From the NCBI GenBank assembly GCA_018066285.1, contig JAGHRS010000051.1, forward strand, positions 1-64,000: a DNA stretch of 64,000 bases, in the 5' to 3' direction. Shown one piece after another: positions 43,342-50,597 of the stretch. The notes below the pieces were generated by a model. It saw nothing but the letters and a program-made list of their open reading frames with translations. It was not told the origin of the DNA and did no database searches. The DNA comes from Candidatus Treponema caballi. Its GTDB lineage: Bacteria > Spirochaetota > Spirochaetia > Treponematales > Treponemataceae. Positions within the stretch are counted from its first letter, which is position 1. The number at the start of each line of letters is the position of its first letter. Position numbers and translations under genes: made by a program.

Positions 43342-44304
43342 ATGAGGAACAGCTTAGCAAAAAATTTAATCTGCCTCGTTCTGGCAATCTGTACGCTGTC
43401 TGCACTTTCCGCACAGGAAACACGTCCTGCGTTTGTCCTTGATCCGTTCGACATGGTGCTTTTCAGCAACGGAACCTTCACCATAGGAGAAGGCGCACAG
43501 ACGTACACCGCACAGAGAACGGTGAACTCTTTTCAGATCTGTCAGTTCGAAACGACATATATTCAATGGTATGAAATACGCATGTGGGCCCAGATGCGCG
43601 ACTACACGTTTGCAAACCCCGGTCAGGCCGGTGCAAACGGCAGGCGGGGCGCAGAACCAACTGCAGAAACGCAGGATCTGCCGGTAACGACAATCACCTG
43701 GTACGACGCTATCATATGGTGCAACGCCGCAAGCGAGCACGATGGCCTTACGCCATGTTACACTTATGAAGGCGCCGTACTCCGCAATTCAGAAGACACA
43801 GCTTCGTGCGACCTTGCTTCCTGCAACTGGAAGGCCAACGGTTACCGTCTGCCTTCAGAAGCTGAGTGGGAATATGCAGCCCGCAAAACGCCAACCGGTT
43901 TTCAGAGCGGCATTGAAGTCTCCGGCGAAAGCCTCACCCGCCCAGCGTCAGCAGTTGCCTGGACAGACGAAAACTCTCAAGCAGTACACATTGCAGGAAC
44001 AGCGGGAACTACGCCGGGTACAGTGCAGCTTAAGGGCTCTGGAAACGCGAACTTTTCAAACATTTTTGACATGAGCGGAAATGTGCTTGAATACTGCTGG
44101 GACTGGATGGATTCTTACGATGCAGTTCCGGAAACGGGATTTGTAACCGGCCCTGAATACGGCAATGCCCGCGTATCACGGGGAGGAAGCTGGAGCAGCT
44201 ACACACCGTTCGCGGGCACTGGTGACAGATACGCTTTCGATCCTAACGAAGCGTACAATTACATTGGCTTCAGATTCGCACGCTCAATAAGCGTCTCACA
44301 CTAA
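43342..44304 (+). CDS. secreted formylglycine-generating-enzyme-fold protein
   Basis: 320 aa with a signal peptide (NLICLVLAICTLSALSA). The FGE-sulfatase/SUMF1 fold is clear: MVLFSNGTFTIGE, FQICQFETTYIQW, LPVTTITWYDAIIWCNAAS, GYRLPSEAEWEYAAR, FDMSGNVLEYCWDW, and RVSRGGSWSSY near the end. The catalytic cysteine pair of true formylglycine-generating enzymes is not seen in the RGGSW region, so this is more likely a binding or structural FGE-like protein, a family common in treponemes. It overlaps the ACT-domain gene by 9 nt at the 3' end (convergent). Confidence 0.85.
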   Translation: MRNSLAKNLICLVLAICTLSALSAQETRPAFVLDPFDMVLFSNGTFTIGEGAQTYTAQRTVNSFQICQFETTYIQWYEIRMWAQMRDYTFANPGQAGANGRRGAEPTAETQDLPVTTITWYDAIIWCNAASEHDGLTPCYTYEGAVLRNSEDTASCDLASCNWKANGYRLPSEAEWEYAARKTPTGFQSGIEVSGESLTRPASAVAWTDENSQAVHIAGTAGTTPGTVQLKGSGNANFSNIFDMSGNVLEYCWDWMDSYDAVPETGFVTGPEYGNARVSRGGSWSSYTPFAGTGDRYAFDPNEAYNYIGFRFARSISVSH

Positions 44305-44697
44305 TCCGTTAGCCTTGATGACCTCAAGACCTTTCTTTGCATCCTGAACCTTGAAGATGATGACAGCTGTGTCATCTTTCTTCTCAAGGGATGCATACAG
44401 GTACTCAATGTTGATGCCGTTGTTGTTGAACAGAGCCATGACATCACACAGAGCGCCGACTTTGTCCTGAATCTTCACAGCAAGAACATCTGTTGTACGT
44501 GTGGTGAACTTTGCATCCTGCAGAACCTTTACGGCGCGTTCCGGCTCATCAGAAATGATGCGGAGAATGCCGAAATCTGCAGTATCAGCAATCATGATTG
44601 CACGCAGGTTGATGTTGTTGTCTTTAAGGACACCGGTTACATCGGCAATGCGTCCTGCTGTATTTTCAAGGAAAATGGAAATCTGTTTGATAATCAT
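44296..44697 (-). CDS. tandem ACT-domain protein linked to paaK
   Basis: 133 aa with two ACT-like halves: ISIFLENTAGRIADVTGVLKDNNIN at the start and VLAVKIQDKVGALCDVMALFNNNGIN from about residue 70. ACT domains bind amino acids or related acids. Small double-ACT proteins next to phenylacetate-CoA ligase are a recurrent pair in anaerobes, so it may sense an aromatic amino acid or its breakdown product (inference). GGGGTGA precedes the ATG, 43 nt after the paaK stop; the two are probably co-transcribed. Confidence 0.85.
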   Translation of the reverse strand: MIIKQISIFLENTAGRIADVTGVLKDNNINLRAIMIADTADFGILRIISDEPERAVKVLQDAKFTTRTTDVLAVKIQDKVGALCDVMALFNNNGINIEYLYASLEKKDDTAVIIFKVQDAKKGLEVIKANGLV

Positions 44698-44739
44698 ATA
44701 TTCACCCCTTTTCTGTTTCTTTCTCTATCTATTGTAAAC

Positions 44740-46041
44740 CTAGATTTTGCGGTTGTCGATAACACGTTTTGCTTTTCCTTCAAAGCGCGGCAGCGACTGC
44801 GGCTCAACAAGCTTGATTTTCAGCATGATGCCAAGTTTGCTCTTCATGTAGGAAGCAATCTTGTTGCGCAGAGCTTCAAGTCCCTTTGTCTCGTCATCGA
44901 ATGTATCGACGCTTACTTCAACGCTCAGCTCGCACTCATCAAGATGGGTAACTTCGCTGCGGGTTACTTTCAGCAGATAATCAGGACGCAGACCAAGATC
45001 AACAAGGGCGTTCTCAATCTGACTCGGGAATACATTGACTCCGCGCAGGATAAGCATGTCGTCGGTGCGTCCGTACAGTCTGTGGATGCGGCGTATCGTG
45101 CGTCCGCAGCTGCATGGTTCTGTCATGATGTAGGTTATATCGCGTGTCCTGTAGCGGATAAGCGGTGTGCCTTCCTTGGTAATTGTCGTAACGACAAGCT
45201 CCCCCTTCTCTCCGTCTTTGACTGGTTCGCCTGTCTCCGGGTTGAGGATTTCAGGGAACCACATATCTTCATTGAAGTGCATGCCGCCCTGTGCGTCGCA
45301 TTCAAAGGCAACACCAGGTCCGGTTATTTCTGTAAGGCCGTAGACATCATATGCCTTAATACCCCACTCTGCCTCAATCTGCTTGCGCATGTTCTCTGAC
45401 CACGGTTCAGCACCAAGGCAGGCTGCGCGGACAGGCAGTTTCTTAAGATCAATACCGTATGTCTTTGACTGTTCAGCCATATACATGGCGTATGACGGCG
45501 TGCAGGTGAAAATCGTGGTGCCGAAGTCGCGCATAAGGGTCAGCTGCTTCTGGGTGTTTCCGGAAGAAATAGGCACAATAGTAGCTTTCATGCGGCGTGC
45601 ACCGTGATGAAAGCCCATACCGCCGGTAAAAAGACCGTAGCCGAATGCGTTCTGAACAGTGTCGTTGTGTGTTGCACCTGCTGCAGAAAGCGTACGTGCA
45701 AGTCCTTCAGACCAGTCGTCCATGTCGTGCTCTGTGTAAGCGTCAACGACAGGTGTTCCCGTCGTGCCTGAAGACATGTGGACTTCGACAATCTCTGACT
45801 GAGGAACGGCGAGCATGCCATATGGATATGTCTCGCGCAGGTCTGATTTTGTGGTAAACGGCAGTTTCTTGATGTCAGCAAGACAGGTAATATCAGACGG
45901 CTTAACGCCAGCTTCATCAAACTTGTTCTTGTAGAATGGAACTGCTCTGTACACATGCTCTACAAGATTCTTCAACCGTGCGAACTGAAGCGTCTCAAGA
46001 GCGCTTCTGTTCATACATTCTTTTTCAGGATTCCAGATCAT
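44740..46041 (-). CDS. paaK: phenylacetate-CoA ligase
   Basis: 433 aa from ATG 46041 (MIWNPEKECMNRSALETLQFARL), the usual family opening. An adenylate-forming enzyme that makes phenylacetyl-CoA or a related aryl-acetyl-CoA from acid, ATP and CoA. The P-loop is VHMSSGTTGTPVV; the A8/hinge region includes YRTRDITYI, and PCSCGRTIRRIHRLYGRTDDM is the typical PaaK stretch. In anaerobes this enzyme is usually linked to the fermentation of aromatic amino acids. The -10 element TATACT ends 6 nt before the ATG, and no ribosome site is seen. Confidence 0.93.
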   Translation of the reverse strand: MIWNPEKECMNRSALETLQFARLKNLVEHVYRAVPFYKNKFDEAGVKPSDITCLADIKKLPFTTKSDLRETYPYGMLAVPQSEIVEVHMSSGTTGTPVVDAYTEHDMDDWSEGLARTLSAAGATHNDTVQNAFGYGLFTGGMGFHHGARRMKATIVPISSGNTQKQLTLMRDFGTTIFTCTPSYAMYMAEQSKTYGIDLKKLPVRAACLGAEPWSENMRKQIEAEWGIKAYDVYGLTEITGPGVAFECDAQGGMHFNEDMWFPEILNPETGEPVKDGEKGELVVTTITKEGTPLIRYRTRDITYIMTEPCSCGRTIRRIHRLYGRTDDMLILRGVNVFPSQIENALVDLGLRPDYLLKVTRSEVTHLDECELSVEVSVDTFDDETKGLEALRNKIASYMKSKLGIMLKIKLVEPQSLPRFEGKAKRVIDNRKI

Positions 46042-46076
46042 GAGGCGAGTATAGCACAACGGCAGATTTGTTACAA
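46042..46076 (-). promoter_or_regulatory. promoter of paaK with predicted leaderless start
   Basis: TTGTAA (46076-46071), a 17-bp spacer and TATACT (46053-46048) are followed by 6 nt and ATG 46041. The expected +1 falls on the A of the start codon. Confidence 0.65.
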
Positions 46077-46109
46077 TATTTAGTGAGACTTAAGAAACTG
46101 AAGTTTTTA

Positions 46110-46814
46110 TTAATTTCCCTTAAGCTCTTTCAGTTCGCACTTGGAAACCGTCCAGACGCCGGCATCATCCTGCTCCACTTCAACAATGCCATAACGGCCT
46201 TCTGCAAGTGAACCCGGGTTAATCAGAACAGTCTTGCCAAGCTTTGCTGTAGCGAATGACTCATGGATGTGTCCGGTGACGACAAGAAGCGGCTGGTGCT
46301 TTTCAATGAATGCGCGCAGGGTCTTTGAGCCAGTGCTGATTCCCGCTGTAATCTTGTCTGTGCCCGTATCGAACGGCGGCTGGTGCAGGATGAGGATGAG
46401 ATTGTTCCAGTCTGAATCAGGCATGCCTTCTACAGATTCCTGTTCTGCAACAATTGAAAGGTCTGAGACAAGTTCATCATCTGAACGCTCGTTGGCTGTT
46501 GTTCCCGTAAAGCGGAGCGCGCCGCCCGAACCTGCAAAGGCAAGTCCGTCGCGGAACAGCATGTCCCCCTGAACAGAAACGTCAAGTTTCTCAAGCTCTT
46601 CAATGAAAGACGGATCATCACAATTACCAATGACAGCGAAAATGTCATCGTGCTTTTTGACAAGCGTATTCAGAATCTGCATACCTGTTTCAGGTTCCTT
46701 GTCACGGGCAAAATCGCCTGCAAAAAGAACGGCATCGGCAGCAGCAAACTCGTCATCAAGCATTTCGATATAACCGGTATCTCCATGAATGTCTGACAGA
46801 ACTAAAAACCTCAT
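46110..46814 (-). CDS. YfcE/MJ0936-type metallophosphoesterase
   Basis: 234 aa. All calcineurin-fold metal motifs are present: D8 and H10 in LSDIHGD, D34 in FAGDF, N64 in GNCDD, H in LILHQPPFD, and the double His in VTGHIHES. It probably hydrolyses phosphodiesters with two bound metals; the natural substrate is unknown, as for most of this family. GGAGG lies before the ATG. It follows hisC by 32 nt on the same strand and is likely co-transcribed with it. It also precedes paaK, which has its own promoter. Confidence 0.88.
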   Translation of the reverse strand: MRFLVLSDIHGDTGYIEMLDDEFAAADAVLFAGDFARDKEPETGMQILNTLVKKHDDIFAVIGNCDDPSFIEELEKLDVSVQGDMLFRDGLAFAGSGGALRFTGTTANERSDDELVSDLSIVAEQESVEGMPDSDWNNLILILHQPPFDTGTDKITAGISTGSKTLRAFIEKHQPLLVVTGHIHESFATAKLGKTVLINPGSLAEGRYGIVEVEQDDAGVWTVSKCELKELKGN

Positions 46815-46846
46815 ACTGGGCCTCCATTATTTTGTAATCATTAATA

Positions 46847-47965
46847 TTATATCTCTTCCATTGCCGAAAGCAGCATTTCCATCTGCTCCGGGGTTCCAAT
46901 GGTAATGCGCACAAAATCAGATATGCCCGGTACGTCAAAATGGCGGATCAGGATTCCTTTCGCTTTTACAGCCTCGTACACCTCGCGTCCCGTTTTTCCG
47001 GCCTTGCGTGCAAAGACAAAGTTCGTCTGTGAAGGCAGGACTTCCCAGCCTGCGTTAATCAGGGAATCACGGAACTCTTCACGGGTGGTGACTATGGAAA
47101 CGGTCGTTCCGCGGTAGTATGTCGTATGGGAGCAGGCTGCAGCTGCGGCTGTCTGACAGATGATGTCGGCCGGGAAATGGTTGACCGAGTTCTTTACCGT
47201 TGTCACTGCCCTTATCAGTTCAGGGGCAGCTACGATATAGCCCATGCGCATGCCTGCAAAGGAAAGCGACTTGCTGAACGTGCGGACAACAACGAGGTTC
47301 GGAAAATCAGAAAGAAGCGGCAGTACAGACTCCTTTCCGAAATCAGCGTACGCTTCATCTACGACAAAGACCTTGTCTTTAGGGAAACGCTCGAGCATGC
47401 CGCGGATTTCGGCTCTTGAAAGCGCGATGCCCGTAGGAGCGTTCGGATTTGCGAAAAGCATACCCGTCGAAGATTCAGCATCTTTCAGCATGCCTTCTAC
47501 ATCAAGAGAGAAGTCTGATTTAAGCGGAACCTTCCTGAGCTGGATATTGTAAAAGCCTGCATACACAGGATAAAAACTGTATGAAAACTCCGGCGTGATG
47601 AGCGGCGCATCGTTGTCAAAGAAAGCGTAATACAGGAAAGACAGAACTTCATCAGAGCCGTTTCCGCAATAAACCATATCAGGCGTAATTTCAAAATGCA
47701 GTTCTCCGGCAGCTGAATCGGAAGCGAGGACGCCACCTGTCTGATTAAGATGCTTTGCAATGGCTTCACGGAGTTTTGTTGAATCCGGGTCAGGATATAA
47801 GCCAAGCTTTTTGCGTGAGGAAGTGAGAAGCCAGCTGACTTCTTCTGTTACAGCTTCCGGCGGAGGATATGGATTCTCATTTGCATTCAGCTTGATATAA
47901 TCCCTGTCAGACGGCTGTTCACCGGGTTTATAGGGATTCAGATGTGAAAGACGTTCTGCTAACAT
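46847..47965 (-). CDS. hisC: histidinol-phosphate aminotransferase
   Basis: 372 aa from ATG 47965 (MLAERLSHLNPYKPGEQPSD), which fits family length and the adjoining promoter; a longer frame to 48004 reads through the -35. PLP-dependent fold type I: NANENPYPPP binds the substrate, NPNAPTGIAL and VVDEAYADF lie by the cofactor, and K232 in RTFSKSLSFAGMRMGY is the Schiff-base lysine. It converts histidinol phosphate and 2-oxoglutarate. No other his gene is nearby, so it may instead act on other aromatic or imidazole substrates. Confidence 0.92.
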   Translation of the reverse strand: MLAERLSHLNPYKPGEQPSDRDYIKLNANENPYPPPEAVTEEVSWLLTSSRKKLGLYPDPDSTKLREAIAKHLNQTGGVLASDSAAGELHFEITPDMVYCGNGSDEVLSFLYYAFFDNDAPLITPEFSYSFYPVYAGFYNIQLRKVPLKSDFSLDVEGMLKDAESSTGMLFANPNAPTGIALSRAEIRGMLERFPKDKVFVVDEAYADFGKESVLPLLSDFPNLVVVRTFSKSLSFAGMRMGYIVAAPELIRAVTTVKNSVNHFPADIICQTAAAAACSHTTYYRGTTVSIVTTREEFRDSLINAGWEVLPSQTNFVFARKAGKTGREVYEAVKAKGILIRHFDVPGISDFVRITIGTPEQMEMLLSAMEEI

Positions 47966-48001
47966 AGGAATAATTGTATGGTAATCCATTCTACAAGTCA
48001 A
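47966..48001 (-). promoter_or_regulatory. promoter of hisC with predicted leaderless start
   Basis: TTGACT (48001-47996), a 17-bp spacer and TACAAT (47978-47973) are followed by 7 nt and ATG 47965. There is no Shine-Dalgarno sequence. This is the best promoter match in the window. Confidence 0.75.
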
Positions 48002-48029
48002 CATTTTCCCGACTTATGAAAATTCATCC

Positions 48030-48067
48030 TTGCACTAACACTGTTTATATTGATATAATGGATAAAA
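48030..48067 (+). promoter_or_regulatory. promoter of 632-aa gene with near-leaderless start
   Basis: TTGCAC (48030-48035), an 18-bp spacer and the consensus TATAAT (48054-48059) are followed by 8 nt and ATG 48068, leaving a leader of 0-3 nt. Confidence 0.7.
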
Positions 48068-49966
48068 ATGTCAGTAGAATTAAACCTTTTAGCGATTTTA
48101 AAATTTTACGCAACTCATCAGAACAGTGCACTTGTTCCGTTTAACGCTTTCTGCGAATACATGAAGCGTTATGCCCAGAAACATGTTCAGGAAGCACCTA
48201 ACCTTTCATCGTACATTTCAAATCCTCAGGTCATTCTGAAACGGGAACTCGGTCCTCTTGCCGATGCCAGAAAAATCCATATCTTCGAACCGGCACCTGA
48301 TAAGCGTCTCATTGTTGTCATACCTTTCCTGGCAGATAAAGTTCATCTTCGCTATCAGGACATGCAGACAAATTCCCACATTCCGTTCCCGACAATAGCT
48401 GATCTGCCGAAAAACATACCGCTTGATGCACTCGTCTCAGGTCCGGCAAATGACATCATCATGAAAATGTTTGCAATGGATGAATCAAAGAACCCGAATA
48501 CACTGTATGTCATTGACATGCCCCGGGAATTGCCGCCTGTTCTCCTTTCTTCAACAACAAGCATTTCAATGCTGCTTAACATCAGTATGACAAAGATACG
48601 GACAATGCTCCGGAAAGAAGAATATCGCGAATACTTCATGAAAAAACTGTGTATCTCAAATCCGGGAAAAGAGCTTTCTGCAAAACAGTTCTTCACCAAC
48701 TACATCATGAAGGATGTAGACGCTGTTGACTCGCTGAAAGATTCCGGAGAAGCGTTCTACTTCTGGGGACAGCAGTGTTTCTTCATCAGACAGGATTACG
48801 ACAAGGTCAAGGATTACACTGCAGAAGACATTGCTCTGCTTCAGGCAGTCGTCTTTATTGAACTCGCCGTTGCCTTCTACAAGACCCAGGAACAGCAGAG
48901 TGCCCAGAGGGAAGCAGCCCTCAAGGTTCTTGAGCAGAACATGGATAAGCCGCCGTTCTACTTTGACCACAAGACCATCACCAAGTTCACCGACTCTCAT
49001 GGCGTTCCGCTTCTGGGACAGTACTCAGACGAAGCACTGAGAGAATGGCTTCACGATCAGACAACGGGCATGACACAGGATGAACTTCCTCCGCTTCTGA
49101 CATTCAGAACTCCGGGAAGTGACGACCGTTTCTATATCTTCAAGAAAAACGTCATCTCACTCGTCATGAGGATGTGCTCAGATGCCCGCGAAAAGCTGAA
49201 GGCTGACATCACAAAGGAATGGTTCGAGATTTACTCAAACTTCGATTCTGTTCCTGAAATGACAAACCAGGATGCGTACGAAAAATATCTTGAACACGAA
49301 GTACGGACAAAGTTCCCTGTTCTTTTCGCTGTTCTTAATTCAAACTTCCTGTCTCTCGTCCAGTATGAGCAGCGCCAGCAGCACGATGAGAACGCAAACA
49401 GAATTGTTCTGTTTGACAATGGAAAGCTGCTTGACTACAGCATCCTTCTTGCCCTTTCACGCCAGGAAATCAATACTGACGTACGGATTATGCTTCCGTT
49501 CTGGTATACAACGCCTATCCTGTCATGGTTCATGTCTCTGTTCCTGAGGAAGAAAGTCAAAAAGGCTCCAAAGAAAAAGACACAGAGTCAGAAATCATCA
49601 GAAGACAGGGAGAAAGCAGCCAACAGACGGCAGGAACTCGTCAAAGCGGCAAAAACGCTTGAAGGTCAGCTCGTTCCAGAAGGCTCAACACTGGAACGCG
49701 AACTTGAAGTTTCATCTCATGAATGGAACAAGATAATTGATCCTATTAAGGCAGACCAGGCACTTGAAGACGTCAACTCTCTCATCCGCGACTATCTCAG
49801 AACTGTCGTACGCTCTCTCCAGGGCAGTCAGTTCACCATGGCACGAATCGAAAACCTTGCAGACGGGCTCATCAAGTCACAGTCTCTTGCTTCCATAAAA
49901 CAAAAAGACAGGCTGTATTATTACATCAAACTGTACCTTGTCATGCTCGTAAAAAGCATGAAATAG
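48068..49966 (+). CDS. conserved hypothetical protein (632 aa)
   Basis: I do not recognise a domain. It is a large, mostly alpha-helical, soluble-looking protein with one hydrophobic patch near residues 475-495 (MLPFWYTTPILSWFMSLFL), followed by a very basic stretch (RKKVKKAPKKKTQSQKSS). A coiled region follows, then the C-terminus RLYYYIKLYLVMLVKSMK. The hydrophobic patch could be a monotopic membrane segment. Codon use matches neighbours, with no sign of transfer. It is transcribed from a consensus promoter next to its start codon, in the same direction as ssb. It is probably a spirochaete-specific protein; its role is unknown. Confidence 0.8.
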   Translation: MSVELNLLAILKFYATHQNSALVPFNAFCEYMKRYAQKHVQEAPNLSSYISNPQVILKRELGPLADARKIHIFEPAPDKRLIVVIPFLADKVHLRYQDMQTNSHIPFPTIADLPKNIPLDALVSGPANDIIMKMFAMDESKNPNTLYVIDMPRELPPVLLSSTTSISMLLNISMTKIRTMLRKEEYREYFMKKLCISNPGKELSAKQFFTNYIMKDVDAVDSLKDSGEAFYFWGQQCFFIRQDYDKVKDYTAEDIALLQAVVFIELAVAFYKTQEQQSAQREAALKVLEQNMDKPPFYFDHKTITKFTDSHGVPLLGQYSDEALREWLHDQTTGMTQDELPPLLTFRTPGSDDRFYIFKKNVISLVMRMCSDAREKLKADITKEWFEIYSNFDSVPEMTNQDAYEKYLEHEVRTKFPVLFAVLNSNFLSLVQYEQRQQHDENANRIVLFDNGKLLDYSILLALSRQEINTDVRIMLPFWYTTPILSWFMSLFLRKKVKKAPKKKTQSQKSSEDREKAANRRQELVKAAKTLEGQLVPEGSTLERELEVSSHEWNKIIDPIKADQALEDVNSLIRDYLRTVVRSLQGSQFTMARIENLADGLIKSQSLASIKQKDRLYYYIKLYLVMLVKSMK

Positions 49967-49986
49967 CAGTTTTTTTGCTTTTTTTT
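49951..49986 (+). terminator. possible terminator overlapping the end of the 632-aa gene
   Basis: AAAAAGCA (49951-49958) pairs with TGCTTTTT (49976-49983), with a 17-nt loop followed by more T. The stem includes the last codons of the gene. AT-rich, so of moderate strength. Confidence 0.45.
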
Positions 49987-50068
49987 CCGTAATTTTTGAA
50001 ATTTTCTCATTCCAACGGTCATAAGAAATATCTGTCCGGTGCGTAACTCTGTGCCGGAAGGAGTTTTT

Positions 50069-50515
50069 ATGAATCCACTTAATTCTATTTTGCTTGAAGG
50101 CAATGTGGTCCGGGATGTACAGGCTAAGAAAACTGCCAAAGGTACATCAGTATGTAAATTTGCAATCGCTTCCAACAGAACGTACAAATCAGAAACAGGT
50201 TCTTTTGAAAAGGAAGTCTCCTTCTTTGACGTCGAAGCGTGGGGAAAGCTTTCGGACATCTGCGCTGAAAACTGCTCAAAAGGCCGCGGCATCCGTGTCG
50301 TCGGCAGACTTAAGCAGGACAGATGGACAGACAAGGACGGAAAGAAGAATTCCCACATCAATGTCATTGCCGAACACATTGAATTCAGACCTGTTTTTCA
50401 GGCCCCGGAAGATGCCGTAAAGGCCGTTGAAAAGGAAGTTGCCGAACAGAAAGCGGCTATCACCGAAGAAAACGCGCCGGATAACATTACTGCTGAGGAA
50501 GCAGTCTCTTTTTAG
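50069..50515 (+). CDS. ssb: single-stranded DNA-binding protein
   Basis: 148 aa from ATG 50069 with GGAAGGAG upstream; a longer frame from 50039 includes that ribosome site and is rejected. An OB-fold occupies residues 1-110: NSILLEGNVVRDVQAKKTAKGTSVCKF, YKSETGSFEKEVSFFDVEAWG, and GIRVVGRLKQDRWTDKDGK. A short acidic tail ends EEAVSF, a variant of the usual DDDIPF-type tip that recruits repair proteins. A strong terminator follows, with its 3' arm inside the convergent U32 gene. Confidence 0.94.
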   Translation: MNPLNSILLEGNVVRDVQAKKTAKGTSVCKFAIASNRTYKSETGSFEKEVSFFDVEAWGKLSDICAENCSKGRGIRVVGRLKQDRWTDKDGKKNSHINVIAEHIEFRPVFQAPEDAVKAVEKEVAEQKAAITEENAPDNITAEEAVSF

Positions 50516-50561
50516 TTGCCTCCCGACCGGGCAGCAGAACGGGAAAACTGCTGTCACGGTC

Positions 50562-50597
50562 ACCGGGGCCGAGGTTTATCTTCTGCCCCGGTTTTTG
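50562..50597 (+). terminator. rho-independent terminator of ssb
   Basis: ACCGGGGC (50562-50569) pairs perfectly with GCCCCGGT (50585-50592) and is followed by a T-run. The 3' arm also encodes the last residues (KNRGRR) of the convergent U32-family gene; on the other strand there is no T-run, so it should work only for ssb. Confidence 0.85.
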
